From Verrucomicrobiota bacterium (GTDB lineage Bacteria > Verrucomicrobiota > Verrucomicrobiae > Limisphaerales > UBA11358), in NCBI GenBank assembly GCA_014860005.1, contig JACZKP010000172.1, forward strand, positions 1 through 64,000: a DNA stretch of 64,000 bases, read 5' to 3'. A model generated the notes under the pieces. It ran no database searches. It saw only the letters and a program-made list of their open reading frames with translations, and was not told where the DNA came from. Each line of letters starts with the position of its first letter. Position 1 is the stretch's first letter. Both the position numbers and the translations under genes were made by a program. Below are positions 8,826-16,930 of this stretch, in pieces.

Positions 8826-10298
8826 TTAGTTCAACGGCCCCTGCAGCCGGAAGAACTCCTGCAGATGATTCCCAACTGGTCTTTTGAAAGAAGTATTCCA
8901 GTTGGTGGCCGTGAACTCCGACTGGTCGGCCCATTCAATGAGATTCGTGGAAACTTGCACGTTGTAGGTACCGCCAATTTCGGTCCGGAGGAAAATGTCA
9001 AACGTTCCGTCCGGTAAGGGAGTTGAGCAGCGAATACCCCGTTGAGGCACGCGTGCCGTGTGTCGAGAATCACCCCGAAACATCGGCCATCCACAGCGGG
9101 GCAGCGGGCTGCCACCAACCAAAGCCAGCAACTTGGAACCGTGCCCAACGTAGATCGTCCCGTTGGTGCTGATTACTGGGGACGCAAAAGCTTCTAACGT
9201 GGTGATTGGGAATGACCAGATGTTGGATCCAGTAGAATCCAGGGCGCGAAACCAGCCGCTCGTGAGTTCTGAGACGTACACATTACCGGCCTCATCAATG
9301 GCGGGAGAGGCCGACACGCCAGAGCCTTGATCGAGTGACCAGAGCTTCTCCCCCGATGGAGTCAGCGGGAGCAAACCTCCCTGCCCGACTTTGTAATAAC
9401 CCACATAGACCGAGCCATCGGCGGCAATTGCGACTGAACTCTCCACAAATCCGGGAGCCAGATAGCGCCACTTCAAGTGGCCGTCGTGACTGATGGCGTA
9501 AACGTATTTGTCGTCAGCGCCGAGGTACACCGTGCCATCCGGAGCGACGGCGGGCGAAGCGTGAGTTGAGCTTCCAAGGCTGTAAGTCCAGTTGGTGGCA
9601 CCCGTCGGCGAGAAGGCGAACAGCATGGAGCGACCGGACGTCACATAGATCGTCCCGTCCGCGCCAATCGTCGGCGATGACATTTGGGAAGGAGTTTCAC
9701 CGGCAGTCAGGCTGAGCGTTATGATCCAGTTGGTCGTACCTTCGGGGCTGACCGAATACAATCGGTCGTAACGCATGCCGTAGGCTCGGATGTAAATCGT
9801 CCCGTCCACACCCAGTGCCGCCGAGGAAACCGGCCAAAGCTCTCCCGTCCTGAAGATCCAGTTCGTCTGGCCATCCGGGCTGAATGCCAACAATTGCCCC
9901 TTTGCGTTTCCAAGATAGATTGTTCCGTCAGACCCGATGCACGGAGAAGACACATCAACCGCTGCGCCTGTGAATCTCACCCAATTGGTTTCGCCCTCGG
10001 GCGAAATCGCCTTCAAGTAGCCTCCAGCAGAAGTGCCAACCGTACATGCCACGTAAATTGTGCCATCCGCACCCAAGGCGGGCGAGGCATGCACCTGACC
10101 GGGCAGCGTGATTTCCCAGAGTTTCGTTCCGGGAGTCTGCGCGGTTGCCTCGAATGGCAGAAAGCCAAGCGTGACCAACAGCAATGGCCAGAAAATTTTT
10201 CGCGAGTCAGCCGGCCGGTGGTTGAGGATTGAAGCCTGGAATATCTCTTGAGATTGAGCACTCAAGGGACGATCAGTGAAATCTCTTCCCTCGTTCAT
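8826..10298 (-). CDS. PQQ-like beta-propeller repeat protein, secreted
   Basis: 490 residues. A hydrophobic segment near residues 36-53 (FWPLLLVTLGFLPFEATA) precedes about nine repeats of the PQQ-enzyme/BamB type, with cores such as SPALGADGTIYVA, SSPCIGSDGTIYLG and ASPVISTNGTIYVG. The repeats form an eight-bladed-style propeller. A short C-terminal module (DGTFDIFLRTEIGGTYNVQVSTNLIEW) resembles the tail domain of verrucomicrobial secreted proteins. No alcohol-dehydrogenase catalytic residues are seen, so a binding role is more likely than PQQ catalysis. The N-terminus before the signal is unusually long (35 residues), so the true start may lie inside it. It heads the pair with the RCC1/Ig protein. 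Confidence 0.8.
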   Translation of the reverse strand: MNEGRDFTDRPLSAQSQEIFQASILNHRPADSRKIFWPLLLVTLGFLPFEATAQTPGTKLWEITLPGQVHASPALGADGTIYVACTVGTSAGGYLKAISPEGETNWVRFTGAAVDVSSPCIGSDGTIYLGNAKGQLLAFSPDGQTNWIFRTGELWPVSSAALGVDGTIYIRAYGMRYDRLYSVSPEGTTNWIITLSLTAGETPSQMSSPTIGADGTIYVTSGRSMLFAFSPTGATNWTYSLGSSTHASPAVAPDGTVYLGADDKYVYAISHDGHLKWRYLAPGFVESSVAIAADGSVYVGYYKVGQGGLLPLTPSGEKLWSLDQGSGVSASPAIDEAGNVYVSELTSGWFRALDSTGSNIWSFPITTLEAFASPVISTNGTIYVGHGSKLLALVGGSPLPRCGWPMFRGDSRHTARVPQRGIRCSTPLPDGTFDIFLRTEIGGTYNVQVSTNLIEWADQSEFTATNWNTSFKRPVGNHLQEFFRLQGPLN

Positions 10299-10630
10299 AA
10301 ACTCTTTCTTCGTTTATCCAGTAGATTTTGCCCCTTAGAAAACTCCCGTCAATCCACATGTTTTGCTCAGCGGGAGGCAAAAGGAGCTTTCCGATTCAGA
10401 TGAGCGGTTGTGGCAAGCGGGAGCTGGCGAGAATGTGGCGGTTCGCGGCTGCCGACGTAGGACAGACGTCGCGCCGGTCTCAAACTCCACGCTGTCGCGC
10501 TTACACAGCTTCTACTTCATCGGGATTGTTTCAAACGCCGGGTGGACTTCCAAGAGATGGAGACAGGCGCGACGCCTGTCCTACGGGTTTGCTTTGGCTT
10601 GCACCTTCGTGTAATAGCAGCAGGCATCCT
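10299..10630. other. Intergenic region with palindromic repeat
   Basis: About 330 bases between divergent genes. It holds the promoter regions of the PQQ-like gene and the FAD oxidoreductase gene and the inverted repeat listed at 10457-10584. The open frame that extends the oxidoreductase upstream to 10328 runs through this repeat and is not considered coding. Confidence 0.5.
10457..10584. repeat. Inverted-repeat element (GTAGGACAGRCGTCGCGCC family)
   Basis: The left arm near 10457-10481 and the right arm near 10560-10584 are reverse complements over about 25 bases with two mismatches (GTAGGACAGACGTCGCGCC against GTAGGACAGGCGTCGCGCC). They enclose about 80 unpaired bases. It lies just upstream of the oxidoreductase start and belongs to the palindromic intergenic repeats seen throughout the window. 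Confidence 0.65.
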
Positions 10631-10639
10631 ATGTCGCCT

Positions 10640-12757
10640 ATGATTCGAGTATTTGTCGCGCTAAACAAACGATCCCTCGCTCTCGCATTGCTGACAGTCG
10701 GTTGCGCACTCCACGCGGCCACGACTACTGAAACTGACATCTGCATCTACGGCGGCACTTCCGCCGGCGTCGCGGCGGCAGTTCAAGCGTCGCGCATGGG
10801 CAAATCTGTCGTCATCGTCTGCCCGGACAAGCATCTCGGCGGCCTTTCCAGCGGCGGACTCGGCTTTACCGACACCGGTAACAAAGCGGTCATCGGCGGA
10901 CTGGCGCGCGAGTTTTATCATCGCGTCTGGAAACATTACGACCAGCCCGAAGCGTGGCGATGGCAGAAACGCGAGGAATACGGCAACAAAGGCCAGGGCA
11001 CACCCGCGATTGACAAGGAGCAACGCACGATGTGGATTTTCGAACCACACGTCGCCGAACACGTCTTCGAAGATTTGGTGCGCGAACACAAGATTCCCGT
11101 GCATCGCGACGAATGGCTCGATCGCGCGAACGGCGTGAAGAAGGACGGCGCGCGCATCAAGTCCCTCACCATGCTCAGTGGCCGGACGTATCGCGCGAAA
11201 ATGTTTCTGGACGCGACCTATGAAGGCGATTTGCTCGCCGCGGCAGGCGTGGATTATCATGTGGGACGCGAGGCGAACAGTTTTTATGGCGAACAATGGA
11301 ACGGCGTGCAAACGGGCGTGCTGCATCATCGCCATCACTTCGGCGCGGTGAAGGAAAAGATCAGCCCTTACGTCGTGCCGGGCGATCCGAGCAGCGGTGT
11401 GTTGCCGCGCATCAGCACCAATCATCCCGGCGAATACGGCCAGGGCGACAAGAGAGTTCAGGCGTATTGCTTCCGCCTCTGCTTGACGGATCATGCGGAG
11501 AATCGCGTGCCGTTCCCCAAACCGGATGGCTACGATCCCGGGCAATACGAATTGCTCCTGCGCATCTTCAACGCCGGATGGCGCGAGACGTTCGAAAAGT
11601 TTGATCCCATCCCCAACCACAAGACCGACGTGAACAATCACGGCCCGATGAGCTTCGACAATATTGGCTACAACTACGATTACCCGGAAGCGTCCTACGA
11701 ACGCCGCCGCGAGATCATCCAGGAACATGAGGCTTACCAGAAAGGCTGGTTGTATTTCATCGCGAATGACCCGCGCGTGCCCAAGGACGTGCAGAGCGCG
11801 ATGCAACGCTGGGGATTGGCGCGCGACGAGTTCCAGGACAACGGCAACTGGCCGCATCAAATCTACGTTCGCGAAGCGCGCCGTCTGATCGGGCATTACG
11901 TGATGACTGAGAATGAACTGCTCAAGAAACGTCCCACCCCCGAACCGGTGGGCATGGGCAGTTACACGATTGATTCGCACAACGTCCAGCGCTACATCAC
12001 GCCCGAAGGTTACGTCCAGAACGAGGGCGACATCGGCGTCTCGACGCACGGGCCGTATCAAATCGCTTACGGTTCGCTCGTGCCGAAACGCAGCCAGTGC
12101 GAAAATCTGTTGGTCCCGGTGTGCGTCTCCAGTTCGCACATTGCTTTCGGTTCAATCCGCATGGAGCCGGTGTTCATGATTCTCGGCCAGTCGGCAGCAA
12201 CGGCAGCGGCCTTGGCGATTGATGCTGGAATCGCCGTGCAAGACGTGCCGTATCCCAAGCTGCGGGAGCGATTGATTCAAGATGGCCAGGTGCTCGAATC
12301 GAGTGAAACTGCCCCGCGGCGTCAGGTGAACACTGATCCGCGCAACCTGCCGGGCGTGGTGGTGGATGATGCGGAAGCCCGGCTCACAGGGCAATGGACC
12401 GAAAGCAAGGCCCTCTCACCGTTTGTTGGTGTGGGCTACCGGCACGACGGCCACGCCGCCGACGGCAAAACCACGGCCCGTTTTGAAACGCGCCTGCCGC
12501 GCGCCGGCCGTTACGAATTGCGTCTGGCTTACACGCCGAATGACAATCGGGCGTCACGCGTGACCGTGACCGTTCATCATCTGAGTGGCGAACGAACTAT
12601 TTCCGTGAACCAGAAACTGAAACCGCCGATTGACAATCTGTTCGTCTCGCTCGGCGTATTCGACTTTGGCGCGGACCAACCCGCCGCGGTAGTGGTTTCC
12701 AATCAAGGGGCGGACGGACACGTCATCATTGATGCGGTGCAGTGGTTGCCAAAGTGA
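10640..12757 (+). CDS. Secreted FAD-dependent oxidoreductase with C-terminal golvesin-like domain
   Basis: The ATG at 10640 (or 10631) gives about 705 residues beginning with a signal peptide (MIRVFVALNKRSLALALLTV ... ALHA). An FAD_oxidored-type dinucleotide fold follows: ICIYGGTSAGVAAAVQASRMG near residues 36-56, then SGGLGFTD, DATYEGDLLAAAGVDY and, late in the domain, FGSIRMEPVFMILGQSAATA. The last 130 residues resemble a golvesin/carbohydrate-binding-type beta domain (GRYELRLAYTPNDN). Such proteins are frequent in Verrucomicrobiota and Planctomycetes next to carbohydrate-degradation genes, but their substrate is unknown. It stands alone on this strand. Confidence 0.85.
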   Translation: MIRVFVALNKRSLALALLTVGCALHAATTTETDICIYGGTSAGVAAAVQASRMGKSVVIVCPDKHLGGLSSGGLGFTDTGNKAVIGGLAREFYHRVWKHYDQPEAWRWQKREEYGNKGQGTPAIDKEQRTMWIFEPHVAEHVFEDLVREHKIPVHRDEWLDRANGVKKDGARIKSLTMLSGRTYRAKMFLDATYEGDLLAAAGVDYHVGREANSFYGEQWNGVQTGVLHHRHHFGAVKEKISPYVVPGDPSSGVLPRISTNHPGEYGQGDKRVQAYCFRLCLTDHAENRVPFPKPDGYDPGQYELLLRIFNAGWRETFEKFDPIPNHKTDVNNHGPMSFDNIGYNYDYPEASYERRREIIQEHEAYQKGWLYFIANDPRVPKDVQSAMQRWGLARDEFQDNGNWPHQIYVREARRLIGHYVMTENELLKKRPTPEPVGMGSYTIDSHNVQRYITPEGYVQNEGDIGVSTHGPYQIAYGSLVPKRSQCENLLVPVCVSSSHIAFGSIRMEPVFMILGQSAATAAALAIDAGIAVQDVPYPKLRERLIQDGQVLESSETAPRRQVNTDPRNLPGVVVDDAEARLTGQWTESKALSPFVGVGYRHDGHAADGKTTARFETRLPRAGRYELRLAYTPNDNRASRVTVTVHHLSGERTISVNQKLKPPIDNLFVSLGVFDFGADQPAAVVVSNQGADGHVIIDAVQWLPK

Positions 12758-12762
12758 CTGAC

Positions 12763-12831
12763 AGGGTTTTCAGATCCGACCCGCTGCCCACCGACACCAC
12801 GAACCGGTTCTATCGCGTGAGCGCGCCGTGA
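12763..12831 (+). pseudogene. C-terminal remnant of a secreted protein
   Basis: A short open stretch directly after the oxidoreductase stop reads VFRSDPLPTDTTNRFYRVSA and ends at TGA 12829-12831. The ending NRFYRV is the common terminal strand of verrucomicrobial secreted repeat proteins (compare GPNRFYRVRCW at the end of the RCC1 protein here). It has no start and no body, so it is likely the leftover 3' end of a lost gene. Confidence 0.4.
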
Positions 12832-12883
12832 TGCGATACAAAATGTTCGCCGCCGATAGGGAAGCACGGCGAAGTTTGACTGA

Positions 12884-13084
12884 CGCTCGCCCTCACCCTG
12901 ACCCTCTCCCCCAGGGAGAGGGAACAGCGATGGCCGCCTCCGGTGATTCGGAAATCCAAGCGCCTCTCCCGCAGTTGGTCGTTCGAAGCCAAAGGTCGAA
13001 GCACTGATCCGCGCCTCAATCTTGCCAGAAACCACCAGAAGATTCTCCCTCTCCCCGGGGGAGAGGGCCGGGGTGAGGGCGAGC
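12884..13084. repeat. Long inverted repeat (CTCACCCTGACCCTCTCCC family)
   Basis: The left arm 12884-12923 (starts CGCTCGCCCTCACCCTG) and the right arm 13045-13084 (ends GGGGTGAGGGCGAGCG) are near reverse complements over 40 bases. Each arm contains its own small palindrome around CCCTCTCCCNNGGGAGAGGG. About 120 bases lie between them. This family is widely known for giving rise to spurious ORFs reading LTPALSPGERE or SPRPSPPGRGR, and both readings occur here. It occupies most of the gap between the oxidoreductase and the lipoprotein pair. No gene is seen between 12832 and 13262. Confidence 0.8.
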
Positions 13085-13262
13085 GTTTCACCATTCGTCC
13101 GGGGTTCCGCTGGAAGCATTGAAGCAGTTCATCACATTTGAGAAGTTTGCTGGACACCGCATTACGTCCAAGATAGTCTCACCACCAAGAACTGCGGTAG
13201 ACGGTAAACCCAGCCGCCGACTTTGCTGTAAGCGAACTCGTCACATGACAATTCTAAACTTT

Positions 13263-13619
13263 ATGATGACTCGCAAACTTTCCAGCCTTTGCTTGCTCGT
13301 TCTTGCGTCGTTGCTTGCTGGTTGCGCGACCGATGTTGCTAACCGCTATTACAGCGCCGAGAAGTATCCTGCGAAAGACCCGAAGGAAGTCGAATTGCTA
13401 TGGGAGCGTCCGTCACGCGAGTTTACGGTCATTGCCGATTTTCAATCACGAGGAGAAAGTCCAGAGGCAGTGCGGAAGAAGGCCGCCCAGATTGGCGCAG
13501 ACGCGGTCATCATTTCCATTCTGGGTGGACTCTATAATACCAGCGAGCAGTGGGCGGGAAGCGACAGTCAGGGCCACACATACAGTCGGATTACCGGCAC
13601 AGCCATCAAATACAAATAG
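13263..13619 (+). CDS. Small lipoprotein, first of a tandem paralogous pair
   Basis: An ATG at 13263 (or 13266) gives about 118 residues with a lipoprotein signal, LCLLVLASLLAGC. The mature part contains DPKEVELLWERPSREFTVIA and KKAAQIGADAVIIS. The second motif, a helix followed by GADAVI, recalls YbjQ/DUF4156-like small beta-alpha proteins that often appear as outer-membrane lipoproteins of unknown role. The next gene encodes a clear paralogue 16 bases downstream, so both probably arise from one transcript and from gene duplication. Confidence 0.75.
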   Translation: MMTRKLSSLCLLVLASLLAGCATDVANRYYSAEKYPAKDPKEVELLWERPSREFTVIADFQSRGESPEAVRKKAAQIGADAVIISILGGLYNTSEQWAGSDSQGHTYSRITGTAIKYK

Positions 13620-13635
13620 AACACACAAACAAACC

Positions 13636-13974
13636 ATGAAACTAAAGCACATCGCAGCAATTCTTGTCGCCGTATCCGTTGTTGGTTGCGCCTCGGTTGA
13701 CGTTACCAAGACCGCCAAGGGGTACCACGACAAGACCGACCCGAACGAGGTGGAGATACTCAAGACGCGCCCCGAGCGTTCATACGAAGAGCTTGGCACC
13801 GTCACAGCGACAGGCTTTGTGCCCGCCGAAACCGCCAAGATGCACAACGCGATTAGGACCAAGTCTGCAGCGTTGGGAGCGAACGCAGTTATTCTCACTG
13901 AGGAGGGGATTATTCCTGGTGGGTGGGGCGGGGGCAAAAAGTGGGCAACTGGCGTGGCCGTCCGTTACAAGTAA
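13636..13974 (+). CDS. Small lipoprotein, second of a tandem paralogous pair
   Basis: An ATG at 13636 gives 112 residues with lipoprotein signal MKLKHIAAILVAVSVVGC. It shares with the preceding protein the order DPNEVEILKTRPERSYEELG, then TKSAALGANAVILT, and an end in VAVRYK against TAIKYK. The two differ mainly in the middle loop, so they are an old duplication. Function is unknown. The location is probably the periplasmic face of a membrane. Confidence 0.75.
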   Translation: MKLKHIAAILVAVSVVGCASVDVTKTAKGYHDKTDPNEVEILKTRPERSYEELGTVTATGFVPAETAKMHNAIRTKSAALGANAVILTEEGIIPGGWGGGKKWATGVAVRYK

Positions 13975-14097
13975 GATTTGCTAACCATCGCTCCAACCGC
14001 TGCCCATCGGTTGGCCGCTGACAGTTTCTGTCTGCTCATTACAGCCGGGACCATCCCCCGCAATGGTCGTTGGTCGTTGCTACCTTCTCCCTGTGAT

Positions 14098-14667
14098 ATG
14101 AGCCACCAGACCATTTGCCCGAAATGCCTCAACAGTTTAGCTGCGCCTTTCGCGCTCGCATGTCCGTCTTGCGGCTTTACGCTCGCTCACCTCATCGGCT
14201 CGCCGTCGCCGGAGACGCAACCCAAGCAAGACAAGCACACAGAGCTACTGACAGTCGGCTCGATTTCGCTACACGGCGGAGAATTCAATGCCTCGTTCGA
14301 CTATTACGGCCTCTTGAGTCTGCCTGATTTGGTTCGATACACCGTCAGCTACGGACATCACAGCACAGTGCCATCGCCTCGAGGTGATCACACCAACGCC
14401 GTCACCGTCGCCTACGTCCCAGAGATTATTGGCTCCGGCATTTCTCGTTACAGTACAGGCTACATGGCTTGTTCCGGCCTCTGCATTGTGTCGCCAGGGA
14501 GCCAGCGTTGGGGACACCCGTATCCGATTCTCGAGCAGTGGACGCAACAGCAGTTTGCCGGTGCCGTTGGTGCGTGTTTCGTGTGTGGCACAGCGACTCC
14601 ATTCGGGCACACACTTTGTCCAGCTTGCTACTCCAAGGAAGGTTCAGATTGGAGGCGGTTTCTGTGA
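14098..14667 (+). CDS. Zinc-ribbon protein, unknown function
   Basis: The ATG at 14098 gives 189 residues. The N-terminus carries a zinc-ribbon-like motif, CPKCLNSLAAPFALACPSCG (C-x2-C ... C-x2-C), and the C-terminus a second, CFVCGTATPFGHTLCPAC. The middle, about residues 45-150, is Gly/Ser-rich without a recognised fold. Two treble-clef or ribbon modules at both ends suggest nucleic-acid or protein binding, but no function can be assigned. It follows the lipoprotein pair by 120 bases. Confidence 0.6.
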   Translation: MSHQTICPKCLNSLAAPFALACPSCGFTLAHLIGSPSPETQPKQDKHTELLTVGSISLHGGEFNASFDYYGLLSLPDLVRYTVSYGHHSTVPSPRGDHTNAVTVAYVPEIIGSGISRYSTGYMACSGLCIVSPGSQRWGHPYPILEQWTQQQFAGAVGACFVCGTATPFGHTLCPACYSKEGSDWRRFL

Positions 14668-14700
14668 CAGACGTCGCCTTTCTCGCGCGTTCAGTTCCGG

Positions 14701-14826
14701 TCACAAACCCACAATCGCCGGGCTGCCATCGAACACCACGATCTTGTTGCAGCGCGTGCGACCAGCCATGCGCGTTTCATTTCACCGGCTCGAACCTTCG
14801 ACGACGATTTGCGTCTGCCGCCCGCA
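14701..14826 (-). pseudogene. miaB 3'-end remnant (TRAM domain fragment)
   Basis: On the minus strand the sequence reads GRQTQIVVEGSSR, an in-frame TGA, NETRMAGRTRCNKIVVFDG, then SPAIVGL and a stop at 14701. The C-terminus of the intact miaB at 15099 reads QTQILVEGPSRRNEARLAG, RTRCNKIVVFDG, about 23 further residues, then DPAIVNL. The remnant therefore copies the TRAM domain with an internal deletion of about 23 codons and one nonsense change. It has the same orientation as miaB and is separated from it by the small gene at 14849. It appears to be a decayed partial duplication. Confidence 0.85.
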
Positions 14827-14848
14827 GATTTGCACGGGCTGAGGGAAC

Positions 14849-15064
14849 TCACGATTTGGCGGGCGCTTCTGAGGTTTCCAGCGTTTCCAGGTACTCATCA
14901 ATCTGGGTTCGAAGCTGGCGGATTTGTTCCAACGGCCCTTCCGCCAGCGCGGCGAAGTTGCGCGGGTTCTTCGCCAGGATTTCACCGCGATAGGATTCGA
15001 GGATGCGCTGCATCCGCCCCATTTGCTCGATGGCCTGATTGAGTTTCTCGGCTGTATCAATCAT
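14849..15064 (-). CDS. Small helical protein downstream of miaB
   Basis: 71 residues, rich in charged residues and heptad-like leucines (KLNQAIEQMGRMQRILESYR, EQIRQLRTQIDEYLETLE), predicted to be an almost wholly helical coiled coil. The shape resembles the helical N-terminus of some XRE-type antitoxins, but no helix-turn-helix is present. It lies 34 bases after the miaB stop on the same strand, between miaB and the miaB 3'-end remnant. No toxin partner is visible. Function unknown. Confidence 0.55.
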   Translation of the reverse strand: MIDTAEKLNQAIEQMGRMQRILESYRGEILAKNPRNFAALAEGPLEQIRQLRTQIDEYLETLETSEAPAKS

Positions 15065-15098
15065 AGCGTTGAGTCGTGGAAGGTCATGCCGCTTGCTC

Positions 15099-16601
15099 CT
15101 ACAAATTCACAATCGCCGGATCACCGTAGAGCGTGAACGAGCCGACGCGCGTGATCTTCACGTCCAGCAACTGGCCGCGGTGGCGCTCGGCGCCGTCGAA
15201 CACCACGATCTTGTTGCAGCGCGTGCGACCGGCCAGGCGCGCTTCATTCCGTCGGCTCGGACCTTCGACGAGGATTTGCGTCTGGCGCCCGATGAACGTT
15301 TCGTATTTGCGTTTGCCGATTTCGTTGATGAGTTCGAGCAGGCGCGCGTGGCGTTCTTCGATGAGCGGCTCGGGGAGTTGATCGGGCATTGACGCTGCGG
15401 GCGTGTCTTTGCGTTGCGAATACTTGAAGAGATACGCGTTGTCGAACTCCACTTCGCGGCACAGGGAAAGCGTTTCCTCAAAGTCCGCCTCCGTCTCGCC
15501 CGGAAAGCCGACGATGATGTCGCTCGTGATGCCGATGCCGGGCCGGGCCGCGCGGAGCTTGCGGATAATCTCAAGGTAACGCGCGCGGGTGTAGCCGCGG
15601 TGCATGAGTTTGAGCACGCGGTCGCTGCCGCTTTGAACCGGCAGATGCGCGCTCTCGACCAGCTTGGGCAAGCGCGCGTAAGCCGCCACCAGATCATCGC
15701 CGTAACCCTTCGGATGCGGCGAGGTGAAGCGGATGCGTTCCAGGCCCTCAATTTCGTGGACGGCTCCAATGAGCTGGACGAACGGCGTCGTGGCGGCGGG
15801 CATCCTGCCTGCCAGTGAGGGCGGCATCTTGCCGCCCGGATCGGTGGCCGAAAAAGCAGCCACCATCGAACTTTCAACGGTCGTTGCGTAAACGACGTTT
15901 TTCCCGCCGGGCTGGAAGCCCGGCTCTACGGCAGGCAGGATGCCTGCCGCTACATTCCCACGTCTCCCATAACTCGTCACGATTTGCCCAAGCAACGTAA
16001 TCTCCCTCACACCCTGCGCCACGAGTTGGCGGCATTCCGCAACAATATCGTCAATCGAGCGACTTCGCTCTTCACCGCGCGTGTAGGGCACGATGCAGAA
16101 GGTGCAGTACTGGTTGCAGCCTTGCATGATGCTGACAAAGGCGGTGACCGCCTTTTCTTTCGCCGCACCGTTGAGCAGATGCTCGCGAATCGTGCCTTCG
16201 CTTCCCTGCTCTTCCGCCGTGTCCACAATGCGCTGGCGTTTGCCGGCGAGCAAATCATCCAGATATTCCGCCGCGCGATGAAACTTCTGCGTGCCGAGGA
16301 CGAGGTCCACGTCCGGCAGGCGGTCAATCAATTCCTTCCCCCGACTCTGCGCCATGCAACCCATGAAGCCGTAAATCTGGCCGGGACGTTCCTTTTTCGC
16401 CTGGCTGATGACGGCGGTCATCTTGTTCATCGCCGTCTGCTCGGCGTTGTCGCGCACGCTGCAAGTGTTGAGCAGCACCACATCCGCGACGTGTTCGGAG
16501 GCGGCGAGCGAATAGCCCTTGGCCACGAGTTGCGCGGCGACGGCCTCGCTGTCGCGTTCGTTCATCTGGCAACCGTAAGTTTTGATATAGACGCTCGGCA
16601 T
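15099..16601 (-). CDS. miaB: tRNA-2-methylthio-N6-dimethylallyladenosine synthase MiaB with in-frame repeat insertion
   Basis: 500 residues against a usual 440-450. The N-terminal MTTase domain has cluster cysteines at 11 (YGCQMNERDSE), 47 (LNTCSVRDNAE) and 82 (GCMAQ). The radical SAM site CNQYCTFC lies near 161-168 and the TRAM domain at the end (ILVEGPSRRN ... GRTRCNKIVVF). It methylthiolates i6A37 of tRNAs reading U-starting codons. The excess length is explained by about 55 residues near 217-271 encoded by a palindromic repeat (15790-15953), inserted in frame in a variable loop. The normally invariant GQNVNSY motif reads GQIVTSY. Assignment is sure; activity is not proven. Confidence 0.93.
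   Translation of the reverse strand: MPSVYIKTYGCQMNERDSEAVAAQLVAKGYSLAASEHVADVVLLNTCSVRDNAEQTAMNKMTAVISQAKKERPGQIYGFMGCMAQSRGKELIDRLPDVDLVLGTQKFHRAAEYLDDLLAGKRQRIVDTAEEQGSEGTIREHLLNGAAKEKAVTAFVSIMQGCNQYCTFCIVPYTRGEERSRSIDDIVAECRQLVAQGVREITLLGQIVTSYGRRGNVAAGILPAVEPGFQPGGKNVVYATTVESSMVAAFSATDPGGKMPPSLAGRMPAATTPFVQLIGAVHEIEGLERIRFTSPHPKGYGDDLVAAYARLPKLVESAHLPVQSGSDRVLKLMHRGYTRARYLEIIRKLRAARPGIGITSDIIVGFPGETEADFEETLSLCREVEFDNAYLFKYSQRKDTPAASMPDQLPEPLIEERHARLLELINEIGKRKYETFIGRQTQILVEGPSRRNEARLAGRTRCNKIVVFDGAERHRGQLLDVKITRVGSFTLYGDPAIVNL
15790..15953. repeat. Compound palindromic element inside miaB
   Basis: The outer arms 15790-15813 and 15930-15953 are reverse complements over 24 bases with two mismatches (GTGGCGGCGGGCATCCTGCC against GTAGCGGCAGGCATCCTGCC). 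Inside are two smaller palindromes, GGCGGCATCTTGCCGCC and GCCGGGCTGGAAGCCCGGC. The element is about 164 bases and with one flanking base keeps the miaB frame open, adding about 55 codons. Its architecture resembles REP/BIME elements. Confidence 0.85.
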
Positions 16602-16930
16602 GATGACTGAGTGTGGCCGGAAAAATAGGCCACCCTACCGCGAAAGAAAAGACGGAAGATACGCGGCGGCAGGGCGGCTGCTGGACAGAATTCTTCGACA
16701 TGTAGCGTAGGATTCCATCCTGCCGAATCATGGATTTCCCATCCGCCGACACCACGAATCGCAGCGCTCTGCGGAATGGAATTCGGCGACACCACACAGC
16801 GCGGCGAAGCCGCAACCAAACGCTCCCTCTCTTCCATGAATTGGAGGAGAGTTGTTCTCTGTCATGAAAGTGTTGTTTCATGTTTGACCGCTTGATCTAC
16901 AGGCTTCTTCGCCGCTAATCTTCGACAGCC
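16602..16930. other. Divergent intergenic region, miaB / pilB-like
   Basis: About 330 bases that must contain both promoters. I see no protein. It contains short fragments in the same style as the intergenic repeats (CCGACACCACGAATCGCAGC) and the inverted repeat listed at 16863-16882. Confidence 0.4.
16863..16882. promoter_or_regulatory. Perfect inverted repeat upstream of the PilB-like gene
   Basis: CATGAAA, six bases, TTTCATG: a perfect 7-bp inverted repeat ending 48 bases before the ATPase start. Its AT-rich symmetrical form would suit a dimeric regulator, but no cognate regulator is in sight. Confidence 0.3.

Noticed and set aside
10328..10639. N-terminal extension of the FAD oxidoreductase
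   Set aside because: The extension runs through an inverted repeat; the ATG at 10640 starts a proper signal peptide.
10661..12139. 492-codon open frame antisense to the FAD oxidoreductase
   Set aside because: High-GC shadow of a well-supported gene; its composition mirrors the sense codons.
12703..13157. Open frames of 115-138 codons across the inverted repeat
   Set aside because: They translate the repeat (SPRPSPPGRGR, LTPALSPGERE), a known false-ORF source.
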